43,548 bases of DNA from Chloroflexota bacterium (GTDB lineage Bacteria > Chloroflexota > Chloroflexia > Thermomicrobiales > UBA6265), in NCBI GenBank assembly GCA_023389575.1, contig JAEWEG010000009.1:1-43548 (forward strand). The letters run 5' to 3'. Shown piece after piece: positions 1-7,540 of this stretch. The position numbers were made by a program, and so were the translations under genes. The notes under the pieces were generated by a model, which saw nothing but the letters and a program-made list of their open reading frames with translations, was not told the origin of the DNA and made no database searches. The first letter of the stretch is position 1; each line of letters starts with the position of its first letter.

Positions 1-79
1 TCGAACCGATGCCAGGGTGGATCGCCAGCACGACCGTGACCGCCAGTATCGTCATCCATCGTCGCCGTGTGTCTCGCAT
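1..79 (-). CDS. N-terminus of an exported protein, cut by the window edge
   Basis: Reading leftward from the ATG complement at 79, the frame is open to the edge and encodes 26 codons. It begins M-R-D-T-R-R-R-W-M followed by a hydrophobic run (T-I-L-A-V-T-V-V-L-A-I). A basic start and hydrophobic core are the hallmarks of a signal peptide or N-terminal membrane anchor. A strong Shine-Dalgarno GGAGGG (complement of 86-91) sits 6 nt before the ATG, which decides the start. Nothing of the mature protein is visible, so no function can be given. It is divergent from the patatin gene. Confidence 0.6.
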   Translation of the reverse strand, partial: MRDTRRRWMTILAVTVVLAIHPGIGS

Positions 80-382
80 GCGATTCCCTCCTTGGGTCGA
101 GCTTACCTCACCGCGTCGCCATCAGGGTCACAGGGAGGCCCGCAGACGTTTCCGGCGTCACTGAGCTTCCCGGCATCCACGAGCTGATATGGGATATCGA
201 GTGGACGTAGATCTCCAAGTGGATTTTTTTGCTTAGGCAGCCCACTATCTTCTCCGGATTGCTGCCATTACACTTGGATCAACGGGACCATTTCAATCAG
301 TGATTGCAGTTGATGGCAGGGGTATCCACCTTCGGGTGAGACACATTCGATTTCCTCTACGATGATCCGAAAGGACAGTGCC
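80..382. other. Divergent intergenic region, AT-richer towards its right end
   Basis: This is the spacer between the leftward exported protein and the rightward patatin gene, and should hold promoters for both. From about 180 the base composition drops below that of the rest of the window, matching the patatin gene. A run of seven T residues lies at 224-230. I found no convincing pair of -35/-10 hexamers, no RNA gene and no ORF with a ribosome binding site. Confidence 0.4.
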
Positions 383-1726
383 ATGACTCAGCTTCTATTC
401 AGGGCGTTCGGTCGCAAGCGGTCCGAAGAATCTGGGCATGTCGGTATTGAAGACGAATTGCCTCCATATTGGTGGAGAGAGAACTCTCCGATTCGCTCAA
501 CTACACGGGGTCGTCGCGAGTACCTCGAAAACAAGGAAGAGATTGAGAACACGATAGGATTATGCCTTTCTGGAGGTGGGTTTCGGGCGGCTCTATTCCA
601 CCTTGGTTCCCTAAGGCGGTTGAATGAACTGGGGATACTATCTCGCGTTGATCGGATTTCGGCGGTGTCGGGTGGAAGCATTTTGGCCGCTCATCTGGCA
701 ACGGCACTGAGAGGGTCGTGGCCACGACCCGGGGAAGTAATCGAAGATTGGGATAAGCGAATCAGGGATCCATTCTGGGAATTCTCAAGCAACGATATTC
801 GAACGTCCGCATTGCGATTCGGTCCTCGCTCGGCCGCCGCTAGATTGGAGCAGCGGATAGATCGTGAGCTAACGAAGGGCATGCTCCTGTCCGAGCTTCC
901 CGACAAGCCTTCAATCGGATTTGGCTCAACCGAGATGATTTATGGTCGTTACTGGGTAACATCTCGAGATTTCGTTGGCAGCTCATCTACGGTATTGAAG
1001 GACGTCAAGCATGGCGTCAACCGACTAGCAGGGGATTGGCCAGTGGCCCGCGCCGTCGCCGCCTCCGCATGTTTCCCACCTGTGTTCATGCCAGTTAATG
1101 TTTGGAGACAAGTGCCTAGCGAGCTTCGGCCTCCAGAGAAGAGCCTCAAGCGTCTATACCTTACCGATGGTGGCCTGTATGACAATCTTGGATATATGGG
1201 GCTTTGGAGTCGCTGCGGTATTGTGCTGGTTTCCGACGGTGGGGGTGTTTCCAAAGCCAGTCACGGCAACGCAATCGTCGGCCCCGGCAATGGGCTCTCG
1301 ACGCTTTGGCGCCTATTTCGCTATCAGGGGATTCTTGAGACTGCCGGACGTCAATCTCAGAAAGCATTGCTGATTTCGGGACTGAGTTCAGGATTTCAGA
1401 AGGGAGCATATTGGAGTATCAAGACAAAGACATCGCACTATGGCAGGTCTGAAGACTACGGCTATCCTCACGATGATGTAGTTGACAAGAGTATTGTTCC
1501 AATTCGTACCGATTTGAATAAGTTCTCGGACCCCGAGCAAAGAATACTGGAGAATCATGGGTACTGGTTAGCTGCGGCTGCGATCGATCATCACCTGGCG
1601 GGTAGTCTTCCGTTTGACGTTCCTGACGTTCCAATTGCTGTTCCAAACCAACAGTGGATACGGCAAATGGATGTCAACACTGCACTTCAACGTAGCCATA
1701 GGCGCCTGCGTTTCCTTCCCTGGTAG
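383..1726 (+). CDS. Patatin-like phospholipase family protein
   Basis: Predicted Ser-Asp dyad lipid acyl hydrolase of the patatin superfamily. From an ATG at 362 the product is 454 residues; I prefer the ATG at 383 (447 residues) because AAAGGA at 370-375 lies 7 nt before it, while 362 has no ribosome binding site. Numbered from 362, the oxyanion loop is S-G-G-G-F-R-A (70-76), the nucleophile elbow is A-V-S-G-G-S with Ser103, and the catalytic Asp is in the D-G-G motif (269-271). The block A-S-A-C-F-P-P-V-F (234-242) is also typical. There is no signal peptide, so it is probably cytosolic or membrane-peripheral. Codon use (ATA, AGA, TTA, CTA present) and AT content differ from the GC-rich neighbours, which suggests transfer. 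Substrate is unknown. Family call is firm; role is not. Confidence 0.85.
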   Translation: MTQLLFRAFGRKRSEESGHVGIEDELPPYWWRENSPIRSTTRGRREYLENKEEIENTIGLCLSGGGFRAALFHLGSLRRLNELGILSRVDRISAVSGGSILAAHLATALRGSWPRPGEVIEDWDKRIRDPFWEFSSNDIRTSALRFGPRSAAARLEQRIDRELTKGMLLSELPDKPSIGFGSTEMIYGRYWVTSRDFVGSSSTVLKDVKHGVNRLAGDWPVARAVAASACFPPVFMPVNVWRQVPSELRPPEKSLKRLYLTDGGLYDNLGYMGLWSRCGIVLVSDGGGVSKASHGNAIVGPGNGLSTLWRLFRYQGILETAGRQSQKALLISGLSSGFQKGAYWSIKTKTSHYGRSEDYGYPHDDVVDKSIVPIRTDLNKFSDPEQRILENHGYWLAAAAIDHHLAGSLPFDVPDVPIAVPNQQWIRQMDVNTALQRSHRRLRFLPW

Positions 1727-2180
1727 GGCAAAAATAGTTGGATCGCAACCTGGGATTGGGACAACAGTTGAACCGTCCCTCGCCGGGCGCAAGCGGTGAT
1801 TGTGGTAACTGAGCGGCCACCCATCGCTTCAACGGCTCCCGTTCTCTAGTAGAAACTGGATCACCAGCGGGGCGTGAAGCTCCGGCCTATTCGTGTTCCA
1901 GGTAAGTTCTGTAGCCTGTTCGAGTTTAGGAGCGTTTCCTATGGAGAGAAATAGATCAGGCGCTTCACCGATATCCGCTTGTTGGCGGCGCGCCGCTGAA
2001 CGACACCGTTCCAGATTGCAGCTAGGCATGGATTGGGTGCCGACTCCCGAGAGTTGAGTGCCGGTTCTGCCCACGTCGGTCCGCTGGCGCCCCGCTTGCC
2101 CGCGAGGCTCATCTGCAGGATGCTGTCGACAGCATCAGGCGGCATGGGACCCCTTCGGACGACGCAGGAAAGGGCACGAT
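1727..2180. other. Gene-free junction between the patatin patch and GC-rich backbone
   Basis: About 450 bases without a supportable gene. Short frames on both strands lack ribosome binding sites and recognisable motifs. Composition rises from intermediate to strongly GC-rich towards 2180, so this looks like the boundary of an inserted segment. I see no inverted terminal repeats, tRNA or integrase remnant to explain an insertion. The promoter of the AbgB-like gene should lie near the right end, but no clear hexamers were seen. Confidence 0.4.
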
Positions 2181-3626
2181 TTGGCTACGGAATCCACAGC
2201 GGACATCCAGTCCGGCATCACCGAGTGGCTTGAGGAGCGCCAGGGCCGCTTCATCGCCATCGCCGACGAAATCTGGCGCAATCCCGAGCTTGGCCTCGCC
2301 GAGTTCAAGGCCTGCCGCCTGCAATCGGACGATCTCGCGGCGGATGGCTTCACCATCACCGGCGATATCGGCGGCATGCCAACCGCGTTCATGGCGGAAT
2401 GGACCCAGGGCGAGGGTGGCCCGGTGATTGGGTTCCTTGGGGAGTACGACGCCTTGCCCGGACTCTCCCAGAAGATTCAGGACACCCAGGAACCGCTCGA
2501 GGCCGGTGGCGCTGGCCACGGCTGCGGCCACAACCTGCTCGGCACCGCCGCGCTGGCCTCGGCGAGTGTCCTCAAGGCCTGGCTGGAGCATACCGGTACC
2601 GCCGCGACGGTCCGCTACTATGGCTGCCCCGCCGAGGAGACGTTCGACGGGAAGGTCTTCATGGCCCGGGCTGGTGTCTTCGACGACCTGGATCTCGCCC
2701 TCACCTGGCACCCGGGGTCGCTCACCACCGTCTCGGCCACCAGCAGCCTGGCGGTGAACAACATCTCCTACCGCTTCCATGGCCGCACGGCCCACGCCGC
2801 GGCCAACCCGGAAACCGGCCGATCGGCCCTCGACGCGGTCGAACTCATGAACGTGGGGGTGAATTTTCTCCGCGAGCACATGCCGGAGAAGGCCCGTATC
2901 CACTACGTGATCACGAACGGTGGAGGGGCGCCGAACGTGGTGCCCGACGACGCCGAGGTCTGGTACTTCATTCGCTCGCCCGACCGCCAGCAGGTGGAGG
3001 AACTCACCCAGCGGGTAAGCAAGATCGCCCAGGGCGCGGCGATGATGACCGAAACCACCCTTGAGGAGAAGTTCGGCTCCGGCACCTACAACCTGCTCTA
3101 CAACGATGTCGTCGGCGAGGTGCTCTACCAGGTGCTCCAGGCGCTCGGCCCGATCGAGTTCACCGAGGAAGAGCACGCTTTCGCCCGCTCCGTCGTGGAG
3201 AGCTTCCCGTCCGACCTCCGCGCCAGCCTGCTGGACAAGCGCGGGTTGCCGGAGGACATTCTCGACCAGAGCCTCAATGGCGAGATCTGGCCCATTGTCG
3301 GCAAGGGTGAGCCAGGTGGTGGTTCCACCGACGTCTCCGATGTCTCGTGGATCGCCCCCACCGGCCAGGTCACCACCACCACCTGGGCGCTGGCGATTCC
3401 CGGTCATAGCTGGGCCGTGACCGCGACCGGCGCGATGTCCATCGGCCACAAGGGCATGCTCCACGCCGCAAAAACACTCGCCACCGCCGCCGCGACCTTC
3501 GTGCTCGACCCCACGCTGCTCCAGCGCGCGAAGGATGAGTTCGCCTCCTCCACGGCGGGACGGCCCTACAAATGCCCGATTCCGGACCACATCACGCCGC
3601 CGAAACCGGAGGATATCCCTTCCTGA
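2181..3626 (+). CDS. M20 amidohydrolase, AbgB-like (copy 1)
   Basis: Zinc metallohydrolase of the M20 family, closest in motif order to aminobenzoyl-glutamate utilisation protein B, which cleaves the amide of p-aminobenzoyl-glutamate. The start is a TTG at 2181: there the sequence aligns with the start of copy 2, and an AAAGGG-type site ends about 7 nt upstream. An ATG further upstream (2058) would add 41 unmatched residues. The product is 481 residues. Metal-site motifs are G-H-G-C-G-H-N (112-118), A-E-E-T (151-154) and W-H-P-G (176-179). The dimerisation/lid domain follows G-R-T-A-H-A-A. No signal peptide, so cytoplasmic. A paralogue follows 50 bp downstream. An AbgA partner is not present. 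True substrate could be another N-acyl amino acid or dipeptide. Confidence 0.87.
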   Translation: MATESTADIQSGITEWLEERQGRFIAIADEIWRNPELGLAEFKACRLQSDDLAADGFTITGDIGGMPTAFMAEWTQGEGGPVIGFLGEYDALPGLSQKIQDTQEPLEAGGAGHGCGHNLLGTAALASASVLKAWLEHTGTAATVRYYGCPAEETFDGKVFMARAGVFDDLDLALTWHPGSLTTVSATSSLAVNNISYRFHGRTAHAAANPETGRSALDAVELMNVGVNFLREHMPEKARIHYVITNGGGAPNVVPDDAEVWYFIRSPDRQQVEELTQRVSKIAQGAAMMTETTLEEKFGSGTYNLLYNDVVGEVLYQVLQALGPIEFTEEEHAFARSVVESFPSDLRASLLDKRGLPEDILDQSLNGEIWPIVGKGEPGGGSTDVSDVSWIAPTGQVTTTTWALAIPGHSWAVTATGAMSIGHKGMLHAAKTLATAAATFVLDPTLLQRAKDEFASSTAGRPYKCPIPDHITPPKPEDIPS

Positions 3627-3676
3627 GTCCCGATAACCCGAGGGCAATATTCGATTTCACCAATGGAGTGACACGG

Positions 3677-5104
3677 ATGGCAACCAACACCGCTGATACG
3701 CAAACCGGCATCGTCGAATGGCTGGAAGAGCGCCAGGGCCGGTTCATCGCCATGGCCGACCAGATTTGGAACAACCCCGAACTCGCGCTGGCCGAGTACC
3801 AGGCCTGCAAGCTCCAGTCCGAGGACCTTGCCGCCGACGGCTTCACCATCACCAGCAACATCGGCGATCTCCCCACCGCGTTCATGGCCGAGTGGTCGCA
3901 GGGCGAAGGCGGGCCGGTGATCGGCTTCCTTGGCGAGTACGACGCGCTGCCGAGCCTGTCGCAGGAGCGGCAATCCGGCCAGTCGCCCATCGTCCAGGAC
4001 GGACCCGGGCATGGTTGCGGGCACAATCTGCTCGGCACCGCCTCCCTCGCCGCCGCCAGCGTGCTGAAAGCCTGGCTGGAGCACAGCGGCCATCCGGGAA
4101 CCGTTCGCTACTACGGCTGTCCCGCCGAGGAAACTTGCGAGGGCAAGGTCTTCATGGCCCGCGCCGGGGCGTTCGACGATCTGGACATGGCGATTACCTG
4201 GCACCCTGGGATTGATACGACGGTGTGGGCGGGAAGCAGCCTGGCGGTCAACAACATGAAGTTCCGCTTCCGGGGCCGCACCGCCCACGCCGCCGGGAAT
4301 CCCGAGACCGGGCGGTCCTCGCTGGACGCGGTGGAACTCATGAACGTGGGCGTCAACTTCCTGCGCGAGCACATGCCGGAGAAGGCCCGTATTCACTACG
4401 TCATCACGAACGGCGGCGGCGCACCAAACGTGGTGCCCGACGACGCCGAGGTCTGGTACTTCATTCGCTCCCCGGAGCGGTACCAGGTCGATGAACTGAC
4501 CGAACGCGTACGCAAGATCGCCCAGGGCGCGGCGATGATGACCGAGACAACACTCGAGGAGAACTTCATCGCCGGGGCGTACAACATGCTGCCCAACAAG
4601 GTGATCACCCGCAAGATGGGCGAAGTCCTGGAATCGCTCGGCCCCATCGAGTTCACGGAGGATGAGTACGCCTACGGTAAGGCCGTGGCCCAGCAGTACC
4701 CGGAGGAACTCCGCGCCGGCATCCTGCGCAAGCGCAAGCTCCCCGAGTTCATCATCAACGACGGCCTTTCCGCCGAGGTGTGGTCGATGCGCGACGAGGG
4801 CGAGCTTGGTTCCGGCTCCACCGACGTGGCCGACGTCTCCTGGATCACGCCCACCGCGCAGTTCCGCACCACCTGCTTCGCGCTGGGAGTTCCCGGCCAT
4901 TCGTGGGCGAACACCTCCACGTCCGGGGTCTCCATCGGTCACAAGGGGATGCTCCACGCCGCCCGGGGCATGGCCATCACGGGCGCGGAGTTCGTGCTCG
5001 ATCCCGCCCTGCTTCAGCAGGCCAGGGAGGAGTTCGCCGCCTCCACCGCTGGCCGCTCGTACACATGCCCGATCCCGGACCACGTCCAGCCCCGCAAGCC
5101 GTAG
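3677..5104 (+). CDS. M20 amidohydrolase, AbgB-like (copy 2)
   Basis: Paralogue of the preceding gene with the same M20 architecture, 475 residues. Metal-binding motifs are G-H-G-C-G-H-N (111-117), A-E-E-T (150-153) and W-H-P-G. The two copies share a block of about fifty identical residues beginning L-D-A-V-E-L-M-N in the lid domain. They diverge after the P-S-L-S-Q-E-R loop and in the C-terminal third. The ATG at 3677 is chosen because it matches the start of copy 1 and is preceded by GGAG (3665-3668, 8 nt). It lies in one transcription unit with copy 1 and dapF. AbgB works in E. coli as a heterodimer with AbgA; a pair of AbgB-like copies could associate with each other, which is inference. 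Confidence 0.87.
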   Translation: MATNTADTQTGIVEWLEERQGRFIAMADQIWNNPELALAEYQACKLQSEDLAADGFTITSNIGDLPTAFMAEWSQGEGGPVIGFLGEYDALPSLSQERQSGQSPIVQDGPGHGCGHNLLGTASLAAASVLKAWLEHSGHPGTVRYYGCPAEETCEGKVFMARAGAFDDLDMAITWHPGIDTTVWAGSSLAVNNMKFRFRGRTAHAAGNPETGRSSLDAVELMNVGVNFLREHMPEKARIHYVITNGGGAPNVVPDDAEVWYFIRSPERYQVDELTERVRKIAQGAAMMTETTLEENFIAGAYNMLPNKVITRKMGEVLESLGPIEFTEDEYAYGKAVAQQYPEELRAGILRKRKLPEFIINDGLSAEVWSMRDEGELGSGSTDVADVSWITPTAQFRTTCFALGVPGHSWANTSTSGVSIGHKGMLHAARGMAITGAEFVLDPALLQQAREEFAASTAGRSYTCPIPDHVQPRKP

Positions 5105-5128
5105 CTCGCTTCCCTTCAGGACCGCCCA

Positions 5129-5983
5129 GTGAACCAGCCCATCCCCTTCACCAAGATGTCCGGCAGTGGCAACGACTTCATCGTCATCGATCACCGCCAG
5201 CCGCTCATCCCGGAAGCGGACATCGCCGGGTTCACCCGGGCGGTCTGTCGCCGCCGTCTCGGCGTTGGCGCGGACGGCGTGATCCTGATCGAGGAAACCG
5301 CTCGGCCGGAGGTCGACTTCCGCTGGCGCTACTTCAATGCCGACGGCTCGCTGGGGGAGATGTGCGGCAACGGCGCCATGTGTGGCGCGCGGTTCGCCTT
5401 TTCGCTGGGGATCGCTCCCGCCGAGTGCCGGTTCGAGACGCCGGCTGGAGATGTCGCCGCCCGCGTTCCCGATGCCACCAGGCCGGACGTCTCCATGTCG
5501 ATGGTCGACGCCTCCGTTCCGCGGGATCCCTTCACCATCGAGACCACCAGCGGTGCGCTCGAGGTCACCACCGTCAGCGTCGGTGTGCCCCATGTGGTCG
5601 TGGTGATGGAGGACGTGGATGCCGCCTTCGACGAGGCGACCTTCCATGAATGGGGCCGGGAACTGCGGTATCACCCCGCCTTCCAGCCCGCCGGTGCAAA
5701 CATCAACGCGATCCATGTCATCGACCACCATACGATCCGCATGCGTACCTGGGAGCGTGGCGTCGAGGCCGAGACCCTGGCCTGTGGCACCGGGGCGATC
5801 GCGTCGGCCATCGTCGCAGTCGAGCGCAACCTGGCCGACCTGCCTGTTTCGGTTGTGGTGTCCAGTGGCCGCGCGCTCCAGGTCGATTTCACGCCGTCCG
5901 GGGATCGCATCACCGGAATCCGCCTCTCGGGGGAAGCTCGCGTCGTCGCCCACGGAGCGATCGATCCCGAGGGGCTGGACTGA
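5129..5983 (+). CDS. dapF: Diaminopimelate epimerase
   Basis: Converts LL- to meso-diaminopimelate in lysine and peptidoglycan synthesis, in the cytoplasm. At 284 residues it is of usual length. The cofactor-free two-base mechanism needs two cysteines, both present: Cys79 in E-M-C-G-N-G-A and Cys219 in L-A-C-G-T-G-A. The N-terminal K-M-S-G-S-G-N-D-F (9-17), G-V-P-H-V (152-156) and G-A-N-I-N (189-193) motifs are also standard. The start is a GTG at 5129 with AGG 8 nt upstream. It lies 24 bp after the second AbgB-like gene, so probably co-transcribed. After Cys79 the usual N-G-A-R-C is N-G-A-M-C-G, a small departure. No other lysine-pathway gene is in the window. Confidence 0.95.
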   Translation: MNQPIPFTKMSGSGNDFIVIDHRQPLIPEADIAGFTRAVCRRRLGVGADGVILIEETARPEVDFRWRYFNADGSLGEMCGNGAMCGARFAFSLGIAPAECRFETPAGDVAARVPDATRPDVSMSMVDASVPRDPFTIETTSGALEVTTVSVGVPHVVVVMEDVDAAFDEATFHEWGRELRYHPAFQPAGANINAIHVIDHHTIRMRTWERGVEAETLACGTGAIASAIVAVERNLADLPVSVVVSSGRALQVDFTPSGDRITGIRLSGEARVVAHGAIDPEGLD

Positions 5984-6045
5984 TTCCATGCCGGCGACTT
6001 GTCTCCGACAGCCACCGCGGAAACCACGTATTTTTGGGTGGCGTA

Positions 6046-6075
6046 TTGCGTATCGGTTGGGTCAGGGCGTATGGT
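6046..6075 (+). promoter_or_regulatory. Candidate sigma-70-type promoter
   Basis: TTGCGT (6046-6051), an 18-nt spacer, then TATGGT (6070-6075), in a short AT-richer stretch between dapF and the 39-residue membrane peptide at 6137. Hexamer matches are moderate, so this is a reading by eye. Confidence 0.35.
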
Positions 6076-6136
6076 GTTTTAGGCGGATTTCCACCCAATG
6101 TGAACGGTCCCGCCAGGGTCCCGCGGGAATGACGAC

Positions 6137-6256
6137 ATGAATCCACAGGCTATCGCCATGCTGGGCGCGATGGCGGGTGTCCTTGCCGCTGGATTGGTCA
6201 CCATTATTCGGATGAAATCTCGCCGGAAAAGCGACCGCGACGGGTCGACTGGCTGA
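6137..6256 (+). CDS. Small single-span membrane peptide (39 aa)
   Basis: A short frame, ATG 6137 to TGA 6256. The product begins M-N-P-Q-A-I-A-M and has one hydrophobic helix (about residues 6-24: A-M-L-G-A-M-A-G-V-L-A-A-G-L-V-T-I-I). It ends in a strongly charged tail with R-M-K-S-R-R-K-S-D-R-D. That pattern is a plausible single-span protein with a cytoplasmic basic tail. GGGA at 6124-6127 lies 9 nt upstream, and a candidate promoter sits at 6046-6075. I do not recognise a family. It could be a chance frame in GC-rich DNA, but the clean hydrophobic/basic layout argues for a real small gene. Confidence 0.45.
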   Translation: MNPQAIAMLGAMAGVLAAGLVTIIRMKSRRKSDRDGSTG

Positions 6257-6356
6257 GTTCGAGCCTCGGTGTCGTGGTAGGACCTTTCCGGTCCCATTGC
6301 CGGCTCGCCCCGGATCTTATGTAGCGCACCACCTTGTTTTCGGGGAAGAACACAGG

Positions 6357-7205
6357 ATGAAACTCAACCACCTCGCAGGGGCTCTTTCCGCACGCCTCGC
6401 ATGCATCCTAGCCATCGCCATGATGGCCGGCGTCGCCATCGTGCCCGCCTCGGCCGCCGCCGAGGAGTCCACCGGTCCGGTTGGAATTGGCATCGTGCCG
6501 ACCGAGGAAGTCGAGGATGAAGGCAAGGTCGATCCTCCGCCAACCGAGCCGGTTCCGACTGAGCCAATTCCGACCGAGCCCGTGCCCACCGAGGAATCAA
6601 GCGAGGAGCAGCTTCCTCCAGACACCACTCCCACCGAGGAGTCCACTCCCCAGGAGGGTAGCGGCCGGGAAGATGAAGCGGTCGCTCCCGGATTCGTTGT
6701 GCTCGTGATCTTCACCAGCGATGGCAATCCCACCAGCGATGGCACCTTTGCCTGCGTCGGCGCCGTCTGCCAGCCAGCCGGCGGACTCGCCAGCGGGACG
6801 AAGCTCCTCTTTCCGGACATCGATTCCGGCTGGAACGATGTGACCGTCGACACCGGCTTTAGGAGTGGCAATGCCTCCACCTCCGTCAATGTCGCGGCCG
6901 GCCAGGGTTCGCACGTCGAGCTCACGCTGGTCAGCCCGGTCGGCGGGATTCGCGACAGTCCGGATCCCACGCCGCCGCCCGTTTCGGCCACCGGCCCGCT
7001 CCGCACGGCTCCCGGCCGCGCCGATTCGGAGGAGCAGCCGCCCTGGTCGACCAACAGCAATCTCGTGTCGTCCATGCCGGTGACGGGGGCCGCCAGCTCG
7101 GCCAGTTCCACCGCCGCCCCACTCATGATCGCGGGGGCGCTCGTCCTCGCCTCGATCGGCTGCGGCCTGGCCGCCCGCTGGACGGGCAAATCCCGCGCGG
7201 GATGA
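6357..7205 (+). CDS. Secreted wall/surface protein with sortase-like C-terminal signal
   Basis: 282 residues from the ATG at 6357, chosen because the signal peptide starts there and GGGGAAG (6342-6348) lies 8 nt upstream. Residues 1-36 form a signal peptide ending A-S-A-A-A. A low-complexity Pro-Thr-Glu segment follows (P-T-E-P-V-P-T-E-P-I repeats, about 58-82), then a small globular region of about 100 residues with two cysteines (A-C-V-G-A-V-C). The C terminus carries M-P-V-T-G (240-244), a hydrophobic helix and the basic tail R-W-T-G-K-S-R. This is the order of an LPXTG-type cell-wall sorting signal with Met for Leu. Function of the globular part is unknown. No sortase gene is in the window, so anchoring is inferred; the tail could instead be a plain membrane anchor. 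Confidence 0.8.
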   Translation: MKLNHLAGALSARLACILAIAMMAGVAIVPASAAAEESTGPVGIGIVPTEEVEDEGKVDPPPTEPVPTEPIPTEPVPTEESSEEQLPPDTTPTEESTPQEGSGREDEAVAPGFVVLVIFTSDGNPTSDGTFACVGAVCQPAGGLASGTKLLFPDIDSGWNDVTVDTGFRSGNASTSVNVAAGQGSHVELTLVSPVGGIRDSPDPTPPPVSATGPLRTAPGRADSEEQPPWSTNSNLVSSMPVTGAASSASSTAAPLMIAGALVLASIGCGLAARWTGKSRAG

Positions 7206-7540
7206 TGGGGTGGGGGTCTGGCAGCGACTCCCATGCCCGGCTACCATAGAGCGAACACGGTGCATGCTGGCTTTCCAGGGCCCCACGTGAGTCCTCATTC
7301 AATGGGAAGGCCAGTCTCTTCGGTACACGCCGAAGTCACGAACGCGACATCGCGCTCGTGGGCCCGGGGGCGTCGTGTGCGGTCGCGCTCGTGACCAACC
7401 CAGACGAACAATCGAACGCGATATCCGGCGGCGGCCCTCCGACAGGGGAGAACGCGCGGCGGGCTTTCGCGCCTGGGACTGTTGGCCACGCGCCGGTTGG
7501 CGCGGCCCTTCCACGACTCGTGCCTGAGAGAGACGCTTTC
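7206..7540 (+). other. Leader region before the S9-like gene
   Basis: 335 bases with no separate gene. TACCAT at 7242-7247 resembles the -10 hexamers seen elsewhere in the window, but its -35 partner is poor. A small hairpin (CTTCGG/CCGAAG arms, 6-nt loop) lies at about 7318-7335. The frame of the downstream gene stays open back to an ATG at 7358, but the extra residues show no domain features. Confidence 0.35.

Noticed and set aside
362..1726. Patatin gene as a CBASS (CapV-type) or other defence effector
   Set aside because: No nucleotidyltransferase, Cap2/Cap3 or other defence gene lies to the right, and the left neighbour is a divergent exported protein. The sequence left of the window cannot be checked.
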